Counted from the stretch's first letter, positions 35,708 through 44,927 are shown. The stretch: DNA of 64,000 nucleotides from DMER01 sp003451645 (GCA_031976175.1 DALYLR010000004.1:60254-124253); one strand, 5' to 3'. Program-made: numbers and translations. The notes: a model not told the origin generated them from the sequence alone.

Positions 35708-36451
35708 ATGTTTCAACGCTTGACCGCCATTTTTGCTCTCGCCGCGCTGACCGCGGGTTGTTCCACCGCTGACCGGCTGGCTCAGATCGGTGCGCCGCCT
35801 CATTTGACGCCAGTCGCAAGCGGTCATGACACTGCCGGGCAACGCCCCATCGTGATGCCCATGCCGCGCCAGGAAACGCCGATTTATCAGGCGAATTCGC
35901 TCTGGGCTGCGGGCTCGCGCTCTTTCTTTAAGGACCAGCGCGCGAGCCGCATTGGCGATATCGTCACGGTACGGATCGACATTGCCGACCAGGCGCAAGT
36001 CTCCAACCAAACCACCCGCAGCCGCAAATCGGACGAAAAGGCGGACCTGACCAACCTTTTGGGGCTGGAGACCGGCGTGGTGGGCAAGCTACTGCCGGAT
36101 GGGTACACGCCCTCCGCCGCGCTGGATATTGGCAGCGATAGCGCCACCCAAGGGGCGGGCGCCGTCAACCGGTCGGAGAAAATCGCGCTCACAGTGGCGG
36201 CGGTGGTCAGCCAGGTTCTGCCCAATGGCAATCTGGTGGTCGAGGGCCGTCAGGAGGTGCGGATCAATTTCGAAGTCCGTGAACTGACGGTTTCGGGCAT
36301 TGTGCGGCCTGAAGATGTCTCTGCCACGAACGAGATCAAGCACAGCCAGCTGGCAGAGGCGCGGATTTCCTATGGCGGGCGTGGTCAGTTGACGGACATG
36401 CAGCAGCCGCGTCTGGGCGCGCAGGTCGTGGATATCCTCTTCCCCTTCTAA
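35708..36451 (+). CDS. flgH: Flagellar L-ring lipoprotein FlgH
   Basis: 247 residues from ATG 35708. The lipobox LTAGC puts the lipid-modified cysteine at residue 18. The FlgH core includes NSLWAAGSRSFFKDQRASRIGDIVTVRI, NLVVEGRQEVRINFEVRELTVSGIVRPEDVS and ISYGGRGQLTDMQQPRLGAQVVDILFPF at the end. It forms the outer-membrane ring around the rod. Last gene of the flgFGAH set, convergent with dksA. Confidence 0.97.
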   Translation: MFQRLTAIFALAALTAGCSTADRLAQIGAPPHLTPVASGHDTAGQRPIVMPMPRQETPIYQANSLWAAGSRSFFKDQRASRIGDIVTVRIDIADQAQVSNQTTRSRKSDEKADLTNLLGLETGVVGKLLPDGYTPSAALDIGSDSATQGAGAVNRSEKIALTVAAVVSQVLPNGNLVVEGRQEVRINFEVRELTVSGIVRPEDVSATNEIKHSQLAEARISYGGRGQLTDMQQPRLGAQVVDILFPF

Positions 36452-36466
36452 AGGGGGCAGTCCGGA

Positions 36467-36883
36467 CTAATCATCCCGATAGACCCGCTCGCGCCGCTCA
36501 TGCCGCTCTTGCGCTTCGATGCTCAAGGTGGCGACAGGCCGCGCCTCAAGACGGCGCAGCGTGATGGGCTCGCCCGTCTCCTCGCAAAAGCCGTAGGTGC
36601 CTTCATCCAAACGGCGCAGCGCCGCCTCGATCTTGGAGATCAATTTGCGCTGCCGGTCGCGCGTGCGCAATTCATTGGCGCGCTCCGTCTCGGTTGAGGC
36701 GCGGTCGGCAATATCGGCATGCGAGGTCGTGTCGGCGGCAAGGCTGTGTAGCGTCTCCTTGGATTCGCGCAAGATATCGTCTTTCCAGCGCAGCAATTTC
36801 TGCCGGAAGTATTCGCGCTGGCGCTCATTCATAAACGGCTCGTCTTCCGAGGGCCGGTAATCGGCCGTCAACACAATACCCAT
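36467..36883 (-). CDS. dksA: RNA polymerase-binding transcription factor DksA
   Basis: 138 residues. The coiled-coil segment MNERQREYFRQKLLRWKDDIL...ADIADRASTETERANELRTRDRQRKLISKIEAALRRLDEGTYG is followed by the zinc-finger region GFCEETGEPITLRRLEARPVATLS, in which only one of the four canonical cysteines remains, as is common in alphaproteobacterial DksA. It modulates RNA polymerase with ppGpp. Coiled-coil tip residues (D-A type: DIADRAS) are present. It lies within the flagellar cluster, as in relatives. Confidence 0.93.
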   Translation of the reverse strand: MGIVLTADYRPSEDEPFMNERQREYFRQKLLRWKDDILRESKETLHSLAADTTSHADIADRASTETERANELRTRDRQRKLISKIEAALRRLDEGTYGFCEETGEPITLRRLEARPVATLSIEAQERHERRERVYRDD

Positions 36884-36889
36884 GGCGGT

Positions 36890-37051
36890 CTACCAATCCC
36901 TGATAATCTGTTGTGTGTTCTGCTCGCTCTTTGTACGGCCGGACGGCCGCATCCGCGCAGTTGCCGTGATCACAAATTCGCGCGGACTATAGTCAGGCCG
37001 CCTCGGCTGTTCAACGGCGGAAATGCCAGCTTTTTGAACGATTTGCGTCAT
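36890..37051 (-). CDS. Possible small protein between fliX and dksA
   Basis: A 53-codon frame starting MTQIVQKAGISAVEQPRRPD fills the space between fliX and dksA on the same strand. No ribosome-binding site or known family is evident, and composition is ordinary. It may be real or chance. Confidence 0.25.
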   Translation of the reverse strand: MTQIVQKAGISAVEQPRRPDYSPREFVITATARMRPSGRTKSEQNTQQIIRDW

Positions 37052-37084
37052 GCTGCAGGTGCGAAAGATGCCCCAGGGCATGGC

Positions 37085-37495
37085 CTAGCGCCGCTCCAAT
37101 TTGGCCAGTTCGACATGGGCGCGAAGCTCGATCGCGTCCAGCACCGCCTGCAATCCGGGCTCGGTAAATTGATCGTCGCGTACGAGACTGGCAGACAATC
37201 GCTGCACGCTGGCGCGCGAGATTTGGCCCGCCAACATCCCGTCACGCAGATCATCCAGAAGGTCGAGCATCACCTGGCCCCGCCGCACCGCTTTGGAGCG
37301 CTGCATGACCGCATCGGGCACCGCTTGCAGAGCCAATAGCGCGTCAACTGCGCCAAGCGGCGAAGCTGCCGCCTTGGGCATGGCCGCGGTTGTTCCTTGC
37401 GCGAGGTCCACGCTAAAGCCCGGCGCGACTGCCCCTGGCCTGCCCGCGCGGCGCATGGCTCCCGTTTCGATGGGCCGTGGACGATCTACTTTCAA
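37085..37495 (-). CDS. fliX: Flagellar assembly trans-acting factor FliX
   Basis: 136 residues. The C-terminal two thirds (VDALLALQAVPDAVMQRSKAVRRGQVMLDLLDDLRDGMLAGQIS ... LQAVLDAIELRAHVELAKLER) match FliX. In Caulobacter FliX links basal-body assembly to the activity of the sigma-54 activator FlbD. The N-terminal ~50 residues are variable and Pro/Ala-rich. The gene is divergent from flgI, with an ftr-like palindrome in between, fitting autoregulation of this system. Confidence 0.88.
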   Translation of the reverse strand: MKVDRPRPIETGAMRRAGRPGAVAPGFSVDLAQGTTAAMPKAAASPLGAVDALLALQAVPDAVMQRSKAVRRGQVMLDLLDDLRDGMLAGQISRASVQRLSASLVRDDQFTEPGLQAVLDAIELRAHVELAKLERR

Positions 37496-37563
37496 GGCGC
37501 AACCTCCCCGCCGATTGAGCGTGCGCAGTGTGACGGCCGAGGGTTAAGGACGGCTAAAACGCC

Positions 37564-37580
37564 CCGGCACTTTTTGCCGG
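37564..37580. promoter_or_regulatory. FlbD/ftr-like palindrome between fliX and flgI
   Basis: CCGGCACTTTTTGCCGG forms a 6-bp palindrome around a short T-rich centre. It shares its sequence and position with the fliL-flgF element at 33284-33299. It lies about 90 bases upstream of the flgI sigma-54 site, the usual enhancer distance, and could also act on fliX. Confidence 0.7.
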
Positions 37581-37651
37581 AGGTGCATGCGGTTTTACGC
37601 ACTCGACCTGAAAAGCTCAACATTCGCAGGGCTTTAATGCAGGAGCAGGCC

Positions 37652-37667
37652 TGGCACGAATTTCGCT
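37652..37667 (+). promoter_or_regulatory. Sigma-54 promoter of flgI
   Basis: TGGCACGAATTTCGCT matches TGGCACG-N4-TTGCW with one mismatch (TCGC for TTGC) and exact -24/-12 spacing. It predicts a transcript start near 37678, about 24 bases before the flgI start codon, which carries its own GGGAAGGG ribosome-binding site. Confidence 0.8.
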
Positions 37668-37701
37668 TAACCACCACACGATATGTTGGGAAGGGCTGGC
37701 G

Positions 37702-38897
37702 ATGATCTGGTTACGTGTGCTGATGGCGGCGGTGCTGATGATGATGTCCGCGCACGGACCGGTCTATGCCGCCGCGCAGTCGCGGATCAAGGACTTGGCC
37801 GACATCGAGGGCGTGCGCAAGAACATGCTCCTCGGCTATGGCTTGGTGGTTGGTCTCCAAGGGACCGGCGACAGCTTGCGCAATTCGCCTCAGACACTGC
37901 AAAGCCTGCAATCCATGCTTGAGCGCCTGGGCGTGAACACACGCGGCGCCAATCTGAATTCCGGCAATATCGCCGCCGTCACGGTGACCGCGGAACTGCC
38001 CGCCTTTGCAACCCAGGGGTCGCGGATCGACATCGCGGTTCAGGCCATTGGCGACGCCAAGAGCCTGCTGGGCGGTACACTCATCGCGACGCCGATGCTG
38101 GGCGCCGACGGCAACACCTATGCGGTGGCTCAAGGTGCGGTGACGGTTGCGGGCTTTGCCGTTCAAGGTGCGGCCGCCAGCGTCGTCAAGGGTGTGCCGA
38201 CCAGTGGCCGCATTCCGGCCGGTGCCGTCGTCGAGCGCGAGGTCCACTATAACCTCGCGGGCCAAAGCGCCTTGCGCTTGGCCTTGCGCAATCCCGATTT
38301 CACGACCGCCAAGCGCATTGCCGGGGCGATCAACGCCTTCATTGGCCAGGGCACCGCCAATGCGCCAGACCCGGCGACGGTGCGCATCGCGATCCCGGAC
38401 GGCTATCGCGGCAATATTGTCGACCTGATGACAGAGATCGAGCAATTGCGGGTTACCCCGGACCAGCCTGCCAAGGGCGTCCCGAGGACAGCGCGCGCGA
38501 CTTCCTGGCCAAGGTGAAGGCGGCCGGTGGNNNNNNNNNNCAGCCTGCCAAGGTCGTGATCGACGAGACCTCTGGCATCATCGTGATGGGCGCCGATGTC
38601 CGCGTCTCAACCGTTGCAATTGCGCAAGGCAACCTGACCATCCGCATTACCGAGACGCCAGAGGTCGCCCAGCCTCTGCCTTTCGCCCCCGAAGGCGAAA
38701 CCGTCGTGGTGCCACGGACGGATGTTCAGGTCGAGGAAGGCGCCGAGCGCAAGCTGGGTGTTCTGCGCGGCGGCGTGACGCTGCAGCAATTGGTCAGTGG
38801 CCTGAACGCTTTGGGCGTGGGTCCGCGCGACATGATCGCGATTCTGCAGGCGATCAAGGCCGCCGGCGCCCTTCAGGCCGATATAGAGGTGATGTGA
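37702..38897 (+). CDS. flgI: Flagellar P-ring protein FlgI (interrupted by a scaffold artefact)
   Basis: A signal peptide (about 1-24) precedes SRIKDLADIEGVRKNMLLGYGLVVGLQGTGDS and the full FlgI sequence. At codon 255 the 13-mer CAGCCTGCCAAGG (38464-38476) is followed by 54 foreign bases and ten N, then the same 13-mer recurs (38541-38553) and FlgI resumes (VVIDETSGIIVMGADV) to residue AGALQADIEVM. Removing 77 bases (38464-38540) restores a 372-residue frame of normal FlgI length, so the gene itself is probably intact. FlgI forms the periplasmic ring with FlgA help. Confidence 0.9.
38477..38540. other. Foreign stretch plus scaffold gap inside flgI
   Basis: Bases 38477-38530 do not fit FlgI, and ten N follow (38531-38540). 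The flanking 13-base duplication shows that two contig ends overlap and were joined wrongly. Part of the stretch reads EDSARDFLAKVKAAGG in another frame and may come from elsewhere in the genome. Confidence 0.85.
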
Positions 38898-39196
38898 TGC
38901 AGGTCAACGCCGCTACACACGCAGCAGCCATCCAACCGGGCGCGGCCAGGGCCGTGCCGGACAAAGTCAAGACGGCCGCCCAGGAATTCGAGGCTGTGCT
39001 GATCGGCCAGATGCTGGAGCCCATGTGGGCGGGGCTTGATACCAAGGGGCCTTTTGGCGGTGGCACCGGCGAGACGATCTTCCGCTCGCTGATGATCCAG
39101 GAGATCGGCCGCAACCTGTCTCAAACTGGTGGTATTGGCTTGAGCGATGAGATCGCCCGCACGCTGACCCAGGCTCAGGAGGGCCGCGCCAAATGA
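38894..39196 (+). CDS. flgJ: Flagellar rod-binding protein (FlgJ N-terminal domain)
   Basis: 100 residues, overlapping the end of flgI by 4 bases. AAQEFEAVLIGQMLEPMW and GGGTGETIFRSLMIQEIGRNLSQTGGIGLSDEIARTL are the rod-binding domain signature. The muramidase domain of enterobacterial FlgJ is absent, as is normal in alphaproteobacteria, where a separate enzyme opens the wall. Also called a rod-capping or CheL-like protein. Confidence 0.88.
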   Translation: MMQVNAATHAAAIQPGAARAVPDKVKTAAQEFEAVLIGQMLEPMWAGLDTKGPFGGGTGETIFRSLMIQEIGRNLSQTGGIGLSDEIARTLTQAQEGRAK

Positions 39197-39672
39197 GCCT
39201 GCTCGCCCGGACCTCGCCCGCCAAGCATGCCGCATTGCCGAAACAGATCAGCGATGTGATTGGCCTGTCCGATCAGCTCATGGCCCTCTTGAACAGCGAG
39301 ACCGAAGCGCTGCGCAAGGGCAACAGTGCGCCTCTGACCGAAAATGAGGCCCAGAAATCGCGGCTGATGGCGCTTTATCAGCGCGAATTTGGCGCGCTGC
39401 GCACTGTCCCTGATATCGCGCGCACGCTTAACCCCCATGTACGCGACGCGTTAAGCAAGGCCACCGCACGCCTGCAAAGCGCCCTGAAGGAGCAATCGCA
39501 GCTCATCGCCCGGCGCAAACATGTGACCGAGGGCATCATCCAGGCTGTCGCCAAATCGGTCGCCAGCAAGCGCCAGGGTGCCAGCCCCTATCAGCGCCCA
39601 ATTGGCGCACAAGGCGCGCCCCGTCTTCCCGCGCGCGCCGCCACCGCCATCACGCTGAACGCGGTGTACTGA
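39193..39672 (+). CDS. FlgN-type flagellar export chaperone (FlbY-like)
   Basis: 159 residues, overlapping the previous stop (ATGA). It is helical and charged: LSDQLMALLNSETEALRKGNSAPLTENEAQKSRLMALYQREFGAL is the FlgN pattern of an antiparallel helical hairpin. The C-terminus is basic, Ala/Pro-rich. In Caulobacter the gene at this place, flbY, is a FlgN relative. It probably chaperones hook-associated proteins. Confidence 0.72.
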   Translation: MSLLARTSPAKHAALPKQISDVIGLSDQLMALLNSETEALRKGNSAPLTENEAQKSRLMALYQREFGALRTVPDIARTLNPHVRDALSKATARLQSALKEQSQLIARRKHVTEGIIQAVAKSVASKRQGASPYQRPIGAQGAPRLPARAATAITLNAVY

Positions 39673-39682
39673 ACTTCCGCTG

Positions 39683-42388
39683 CTAAAACTGCCCCAGCGT
39701 TCCGCCGCCAATCCCAAACGCCGCCAGCGCCGTCTGGTAATTGGCCAATTGCTGCCCCACAAAAGCGGGCACCTGGCTGCGCTCCTTTTCGGGTTGCGGC
39801 GGAGGCGGTGGGCCCTCAACCAGCCTGCGCGAGGCTTGCTTGATCGCCTCGATGGCTGCCGACACCGTGGTTGCCGAGCGGCGCGCATTGACCTCGGTCG
39901 ACAGGTTGAGATCACGGCTGAGGCGCAAGGCAAAGGAGTTGATGTCCTTCAAACTATCCTCGGGCTTGATCTCCCGGTTGCGGACATTCTTGCCATAAAT
40001 CGACCCTTCGGTCAGGCCCAGTCCCGCAAGCGCATCGAGGCCAGTACTGCCAGCCTTGAGCGTGATGATCGTGTCGTCATTGGTCTTGATCTCGATGCCA
40101 TCGCCTTGGGTCTTGCGTGCGACTTCCGCCTCGCCTTTCAGCGACAGGGCCACATTGATCCGCTGCGCCAGCGAGCGCATCGTATCCCCCGCTTGCACCG
40201 AGATCTTGCGGGGCGTTTGGTTGTCAATCTGCAGATAGAAGAAGTCGCCCGCCCGCACGCTGGAGCGTGCGGTCACCAGGCGCGAGCCGCCTTGCGTGAT
40301 TTCCCCGCGCGGCAGCCCCAAGGCATCAAGGACAGAGCTGCCGGAGGCATCCGCCGTCACAGCCACGGCCGTCGAATTGCCAGAGGCGCCCGCGAATTGA
40401 TAGGCCCAGCCTGCCGTGCCATCGAGCCCGAATTTCTGCACAAAGCCATTGACCTTGCCTGCTGCGACCGCCGTCTGTCCGGTTAAGCCCTGGCGCGTTG
40501 TGCCCGCGAGGTAGATGCCATCGCTCGTCACCGTCACCCCGCCGCCGGTCTCGGTGCCGCTGGAGCCTGTATAGGTGACGAAATTGGCCGTCGCAGACGC
40601 GCCATTATCCGTCAGCTTAAAGACGAATCCATCTGCCCCGCCCGCATGCGCATTCACAGTAGATGCGGCCCCGCTCGCATTCAGGCTGGCGTTGGAGGTC
40701 GCCCCCGACACATAAACCGCGCCGCTGGCATCCACGGTCAAGCCGCCCAGCGTCCCATCCGGGATCGCACCCAAATCCACAGACCAGGTTTCCGGCGCGG
40801 TGCCGCTGCTGGCGTCAAACTTCCGCACCACGGCCGAGCCGTTCTCGACGCTTGATGCGATCAGATTGCCATCGCTGCCGACCGCAAGCCCCGCGATCCG
40901 CTCTTGCGACCCAGATCCAAATTGCCGCGTATAGATGAGACTGCCTGTCGAGGACAGTTTTTGGATATAGGCGTCCGTACCGGTCGCCGTCACGCCGGAG
41001 CTGCCGATCTGCCCGCGCGTCAGGCCACCCACATAGATGTTGCCGCTGGCATCCGTCGTGATGGCGTTGGCCTGATCCTCAAGCGAGGAGCCCACTTGCC
41101 GGGTAAAGACCTCAACCCCACTGGCATCATATTTGGTGACAAAGCTATCGCCCTTGCCACCCGTTGCGGTCGAGGTCAGCTTGTCATTGACCTTGCCCGC
41201 GATGATGGCAGCGCCACTGCTGTCCACCGTCAGGGCAAAGCCATCCGCGGTGCCCGTGGCACCCAGAAGCCGTGACCAGATGAGGTTATTCGCCGAATCA
41301 TACTTGCGCAGATAGACATCCTGCTGGCCTTGAACGATGGCGCCGTCGACCTCGCTGGTCGCGGTCCCCACGACAAAGACATTGCCTTGCGCATCCGTGG
41401 CTGTCGCCCGCGCATCCGACACACCGTCCTTGGCCGTCACGGTCTCAGAGCCCTGCGAGGTTGGCGCCGCCGCACCCAGATTGGAGAGCTTGGTGATTTG
41501 CCCCTTTTGCGCCGTCCCAGTATCCGACGTGCCCGCCACATAAAGCGCCGGCGACGCCGAGCCCGCACTCAGTGACAGGGTCTCGCTCGCCACCCCTTGG
41601 AGCTTGATGCCATAGCGCTTGGGGGCGGTGGCGTTGGCGCCTGGCACCTCATGCCGCTGAAAGCGGCTGATCATGCCCGCATCCGAAAGCTTTTGATTGA
41701 GCAGCGACACCACGCTGTCGATGGTGATATCGCCCACAATGTCAGAGAAATTCACCGCGATCGCCGACGTGCCCGTGCCCTGCTTCACCTGGATGGTGAG
41801 ACTGTCGCTGGCACTGACACCCGGCAGCGCCAAGTTCGACCCGCCCAGCGACACCAGATTGCCGATATATTCCTGCTTTGTGCGCGGCACGAGAGCTTGC
41901 GTGGTTGTGTCATTCGTCTTGTCGCCAAACAGCAGCGTCAGGTCCTTGAACTCGGTCTTTGCCAGCGCCGTGCGCACTTCTTCAAAGCCCGCGGCAAAGC
42001 GCTTGGCAAGGCCCACGCGCTCTCCGGCCAGCGTCTTGCTATCGCCCGCCCGCTCGGCCAGCACCTTCAACGTATCGAGCCCCTTATAGAGCGCAAACAA
42101 GGTTCGCTGGTCTTTGCTTAAGCCCGCTTTGTTGATGGTCGTGTCGGTCTCATTGAAGAATGTCTTGACTTGCAGGGCCTCGCGCAGGCGCTGAGTAGCT
42201 GCGGCCGCTTGCGTCGGTGCTGAGGACTGCCGCTCCCATGGCGGCACGGTCCCTAGGGGCAGTGGCTGCGCGCGCTTGGCAAGGGCCGCACTGATCCCTG
42301 CCAACGCGGGATTGTTCAAAGCCGGCCCGCCGCGAGGCGCTGCCCGCGCCGCGTAGTAGCCCGCCAGAACTGACACATCGATCGGCAT
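39683..42388 (-). CDS. Large FlaEY-like flagellar protein with SBBP-type repeats
   Basis: 901 residues from ATG 42388 (an ATG at 42409 is possible). The N-terminal ~250 residues are helical and flagellin/hook-protein-like (NETDTTINKAGLSKDQRTLFALYKGLDTLKVLAERAG). The middle (about 300-690) holds many SBBP-like beta-propeller repeats (TDASGNIYVGGLT, VDASGAVYVSG type). The C-terminal part (about 700-900) is again filament-protein-like, ending in a Pro-rich stretch. This matches proteins annotated as FlaEY regulator in Caulobacter relatives. It is convergent with the flgI set. Whether it is secreted through the flagellum or regulates flagellin is not clear. Confidence 0.65.
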   Translation of the reverse strand: MPIDVSVLAGYYAARAAPRGGPALNNPALAGISAALAKRAQPLPLGTVPPWERQSSAPTQAAAATQRLREALQVKTFFNETDTTINKAGLSKDQRTLFALYKGLDTLKVLAERAGDSKTLAGERVGLAKRFAAGFEEVRTALAKTEFKDLTLLFGDKTNDTTTQALVPRTKQEYIGNLVSLGGSNLALPGVSASDSLTIQVKQGTGTSAIAVNFSDIVGDITIDSVVSLLNQKLSDAGMISRFQRHEVPGANATAPKRYGIKLQGVASETLSLSAGSASPALYVAGTSDTGTAQKGQITKLSNLGAAAPTSQGSETVTAKDGVSDARATATDAQGNVFVVGTATSEVDGAIVQGQQDVYLRKYDSANNLIWSRLLGATGTADGFALTVDSSGAAIIAGKVNDKLTSTATGGKGDSFVTKYDASGVEVFTRQVGSSLEDQANAITTDASGNIYVGGLTRGQIGSSGVTATGTDAYIQKLSSTGSLIYTRQFGSGSQERIAGLAVGSDGNLIASSVENGSAVVRKFDASSGTAPETWSVDLGAIPDGTLGGLTVDASGAVYVSGATSNASLNASGAASTVNAHAGGADGFVFKLTDNGASATANFVTYTGSSGTETGGGVTVTSDGIYLAGTTRQGLTGQTAVAAGKVNGFVQKFGLDGTAGWAYQFAGASGNSTAVAVTADASGSSVLDALGLPRGEITQGGSRLVTARSSVRAGDFFYLQIDNQTPRKISVQAGDTMRSLAQRINVALSLKGEAEVARKTQGDGIEIKTNDDTIITLKAGSTGLDALAGLGLTEGSIYGKNVRNREIKPEDSLKDINSFALRLSRDLNLSTEVNARRSATTVSAAIEAIKQASRRLVEGPPPPPQPEKERSQVPAFVGQQLANYQTALAAFGIGGGTLGQF

Positions 42389-42487
42389 CGCGCGCAGGGT
42401 CCCTTGCACCCGGTCCTATGACGGGTTTGGGCATGATCGTCGCGCATCTGCAGTTAAGCCCGCGTCAAGCGGCGTGGTAAAAAAACC

Positions 42488-43951
42488 CTAAAGCCCCGCG
42501 AGCTTCAGCGCCTTGAACGACATCTCGCCGCGCCTCGACAGGCCGAACAACACGACGCGCTTGCGCGCTTTGCCGGCGGCGTCCAGCCGGGCCTTGACAT
42601 CTTCAAGCGAACTTACGCGCGCCTGCCCCACCTCGACCACGACGTCGCCAACGCGCACTTCGTTGTCGGCACCAATACTGCCCGGCTCCACCGCCAGCAC
42701 GATCGCACCCTCGACATCGCCAGGGACTGCGAAGCGCGTCCGCAACTCTGGCGTCAACGGCGCAAGGGAAAGGCCCAGACTGTTGGGGCGCGCAGGCGCC
42801 GGCGTGGCGGACGCATGCGCCGCACGGCGCACGGCCGCAAAGTCGCGGTCATTGTCTTCGAGTCGCTCGACCGGCACCTGAAAGATCAGTGACTTGCCCT
42901 TCCTAAACACATCCGCAGCGGCGGGCTTGCCGATCGCGCTTTCGGCCACCGTGCGCGGAAAGAAGCGCATATCGGCAATCTCCTTGCCGTCAAACCGCAA
43001 TATCACATCGCCAGGCTCCAGCCCCGCCTCGTCGGCAGGCCCGCCCGTCGTGACACTGGCGACCAAGGCGCCGGTGGGCTTAGGCAGGCCCAAAGTCTCG
43101 GCAATATCGGGTGTCACCGTTTGCACTCTGACGCCGATCCAGCCCCGGCGCGTCTCTCCAAACTCTCGCAACTGCGCGATCACCGGCCGCGCCAGGCTTG
43201 CCGAGATCGCAAAGCCAATGCCCACCGACCCGCCTGAGGGCGACAGCAGCGCGCTGTTGACCCCAATGACCTCGCCCTCGATATTGAACAACGGCCCGCC
43301 CGAATTGCCGGAATTGATCGCCGCATCGGTCTGGATGAAGTCGTCATAGGACCCGAGATTAAGTTCGCGATTGCGCGCGGAGACGATCCCGGCACTGACC
43401 GATCCGCCGAGGCCATAGGGGTTGCCGATCACCACCACCCAATCGCCCACTTCGGTCTTGTCCGAGTCCCCGAACGTCACCGCAGGCAGAGGCGCACGCG
43501 GATTGACCTTCAGCAGCGCCAGGTCGGTCTTGCGGTCAACGCCCACAAGCCGCGCCAAGAGGCGCGTGCCATCATGCATGGTCACGACAATGACGCTCGC
43601 ATCCGCGATGACATGCTGATTGGTGACGATAAAGCCCGCCGGATCGATGATAAAGCCGGACCCCAACGACTGGCCCTGTGTTCCCGCGGCCGAGCCGCCG
43701 GACAGGCGTTCCTTCTGCATTTGCGCTAAGGGCTGTTGCGGCCCGGCATCTGGTACCGCCGGGGTCAGCGGCGCTGCGATGGGCCCCTTGCCCGGAACCG
43801 CTTGCATTGTGGAGATATTGACGACCGTTGGCGACAGACGCTGCACAATATCCCTGAAACTGTCTGGCGCAGGGCGTGCGGAGCCCGCCGCTGCGACCGC
43901 GATTAGCATCACCCACATCATGATGCCTTGCAGGCCTTGCCTCACACTCAT
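42488..43951 (-). CDS. degP: DegP/HtrA-family periplasmic serine protease
   Basis: 487 residues from ATG 43951. A signal peptide (about 1-25) precedes the trypsin-like domain with catalytic His in IVTNQHVIADAS, Asp in DRKTDLALLKV and Ser in INSGNSGGPLFN, followed by two PDZ domains (GWIGVRVQTVTPDIAETLGLP and the C-terminal RVGDVVVEVGQARVSSLED). It degrades or refolds damaged envelope proteins. It lies 83 bases behind hflC on the same strand, the common hflK-hflC-degP arrangement. Confidence 0.93.
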   Translation of the reverse strand: MSVRQGLQGIMMWVMLIAVAAAGSARPAPDSFRDIVQRLSPTVVNISTMQAVPGKGPIAAPLTPAVPDAGPQQPLAQMQKERLSGGSAAGTQGQSLGSGFIIDPAGFIVTNQHVIADASVIVVTMHDGTRLLARLVGVDRKTDLALLKVNPRAPLPAVTFGDSDKTEVGDWVVVIGNPYGLGGSVSAGIVSARNRELNLGSYDDFIQTDAAINSGNSGGPLFNIEGEVIGVNSALLSPSGGSVGIGFAISASLARPVIAQLREFGETRRGWIGVRVQTVTPDIAETLGLPKPTGALVASVTTGGPADEAGLEPGDVILRFDGKEIADMRFFPRTVAESAIGKPAAADVFRKGKSLIFQVPVERLEDNDRDFAAVRRAAHASATPAPARPNSLGLSLAPLTPELRTRFAVPGDVEGAIVLAVEPGSIGADNEVRVGDVVVEVGQARVSSLEDVKARLDAAGKARKRVVLFGLSRRGEMSFKALKLAGL

Positions 43952-44034
43952 CGCTCCCCGCCTCGAATCGAACAGATATAGCCAGACATTCCACTGCATT
44001 AACCCGTCTTAACAACGTGCTAATGCAGTCTGCA

Positions 44035-44916
44035 TCAAGGCGTCACTTGGCCCGGATTCTGCCGGAAATATTTGAAGAACGGGCTGTCCGGCGACAAGAG
44101 CATCGTCGTGTTGTCACCCCCGAGCGAGGCTTCATAGGCTTTTAGCGAGCGGTAATAGGCAAAGAAGTTGGCATCCTTGCCATAGGCCTCGCCCAGGATC
44201 TTGTTGCGTTCCGCATCCCCCTCACCGCGCAGGATTTCGGACTTGCGGGTGGCCTCGGCGCGGATCACGACAACCTCGCGGTCGGCCTTGGCGCGCCGGG
44301 TCTGCGCATCCTCATTACCCTTGGCGCGTGTTTCGGCCGCTTGCTGCTGGCGGCGCGTCTGCATTTGCAAGAACACGGCCTCCTGGTTGGTGGGCGGCAG
44401 ATCCGCCGAGCGGATGCGCACGTCAACGATCTCGATGCCCAGGTTCTTGGACTCATCGATCAGTGCCTGGCGGATATTCGCCATCAGCTTGCCCCGCGCC
44501 TCCGTCAGGAGAGCCTGGAAGTTCACCGAGCCAATGCCATTGCGCAATTGTGAGCTCAGCTGCGCCTGCAGCTGCGTGCGGGCGCTCTCCGGATCGCGCA
44601 AGGTCCGGAAGAACTGCAATGGATTGGTGATGCGATAGCGCGCAAAGGCCTCCACATTCACCCGCTTTTGGTCGGCGAGCGTCACTTCGCCCGACACACC
44701 GCGCAGTTCAAGATTGCGCTTATCAAAGAAGCGCACTTCCTCCGCCATCGGCAGTTTGAAATAGAGTCCCGGCGCCTTGACCTCACGCACCGGATTACCA
44801 AACCGGATCACCAAGGCTTGCCGCGCGGGCGAGACGATGAATGTCGACGAATAGATCAACAGCAAAGCCGAAAACACGGCAATCACGATGGCGGGGACAA
44901 GAAAAGGATTGTTCAT
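44035..44916 (-). CDS. hflC: FtsH protease modulator HflC
   Basis: 293 residues. One N-terminal membrane helix (about 5-25) is followed by a SPFH/band-7 domain (FIVSPARQALVIRFGNPVREVKAPGLYFKLPMAEEV) and a coiled coil with QMQTRRQQQAAETRAKGNEDAQTRRAKADREVVVIRAEA. With HflK it forms the large periplasmic cage around FtsH. Confidence 0.95.
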   Translation of the reverse strand: MNNPFLVPAIVIAVFSALLLIYSSTFIVSPARQALVIRFGNPVREVKAPGLYFKLPMAEEVRFFDKRNLELRGVSGEVTLADQKRVNVEAFARYRITNPLQFFRTLRDPESARTQLQAQLSSQLRNGIGSVNFQALLTEARGKLMANIRQALIDESKNLGIEIVDVRIRSADLPPTNQEAVFLQMQTRRQQQAAETRAKGNEDAQTRRAKADREVVVIRAEATRKSEILRGEGDAERNKILGEAYGKDANFFAYYRSLKAYEASLGGDNTTMLLSPDSPFFKYFRQNPGQVTP

Positions 44917-44927
44917 GGGTCGTACTC

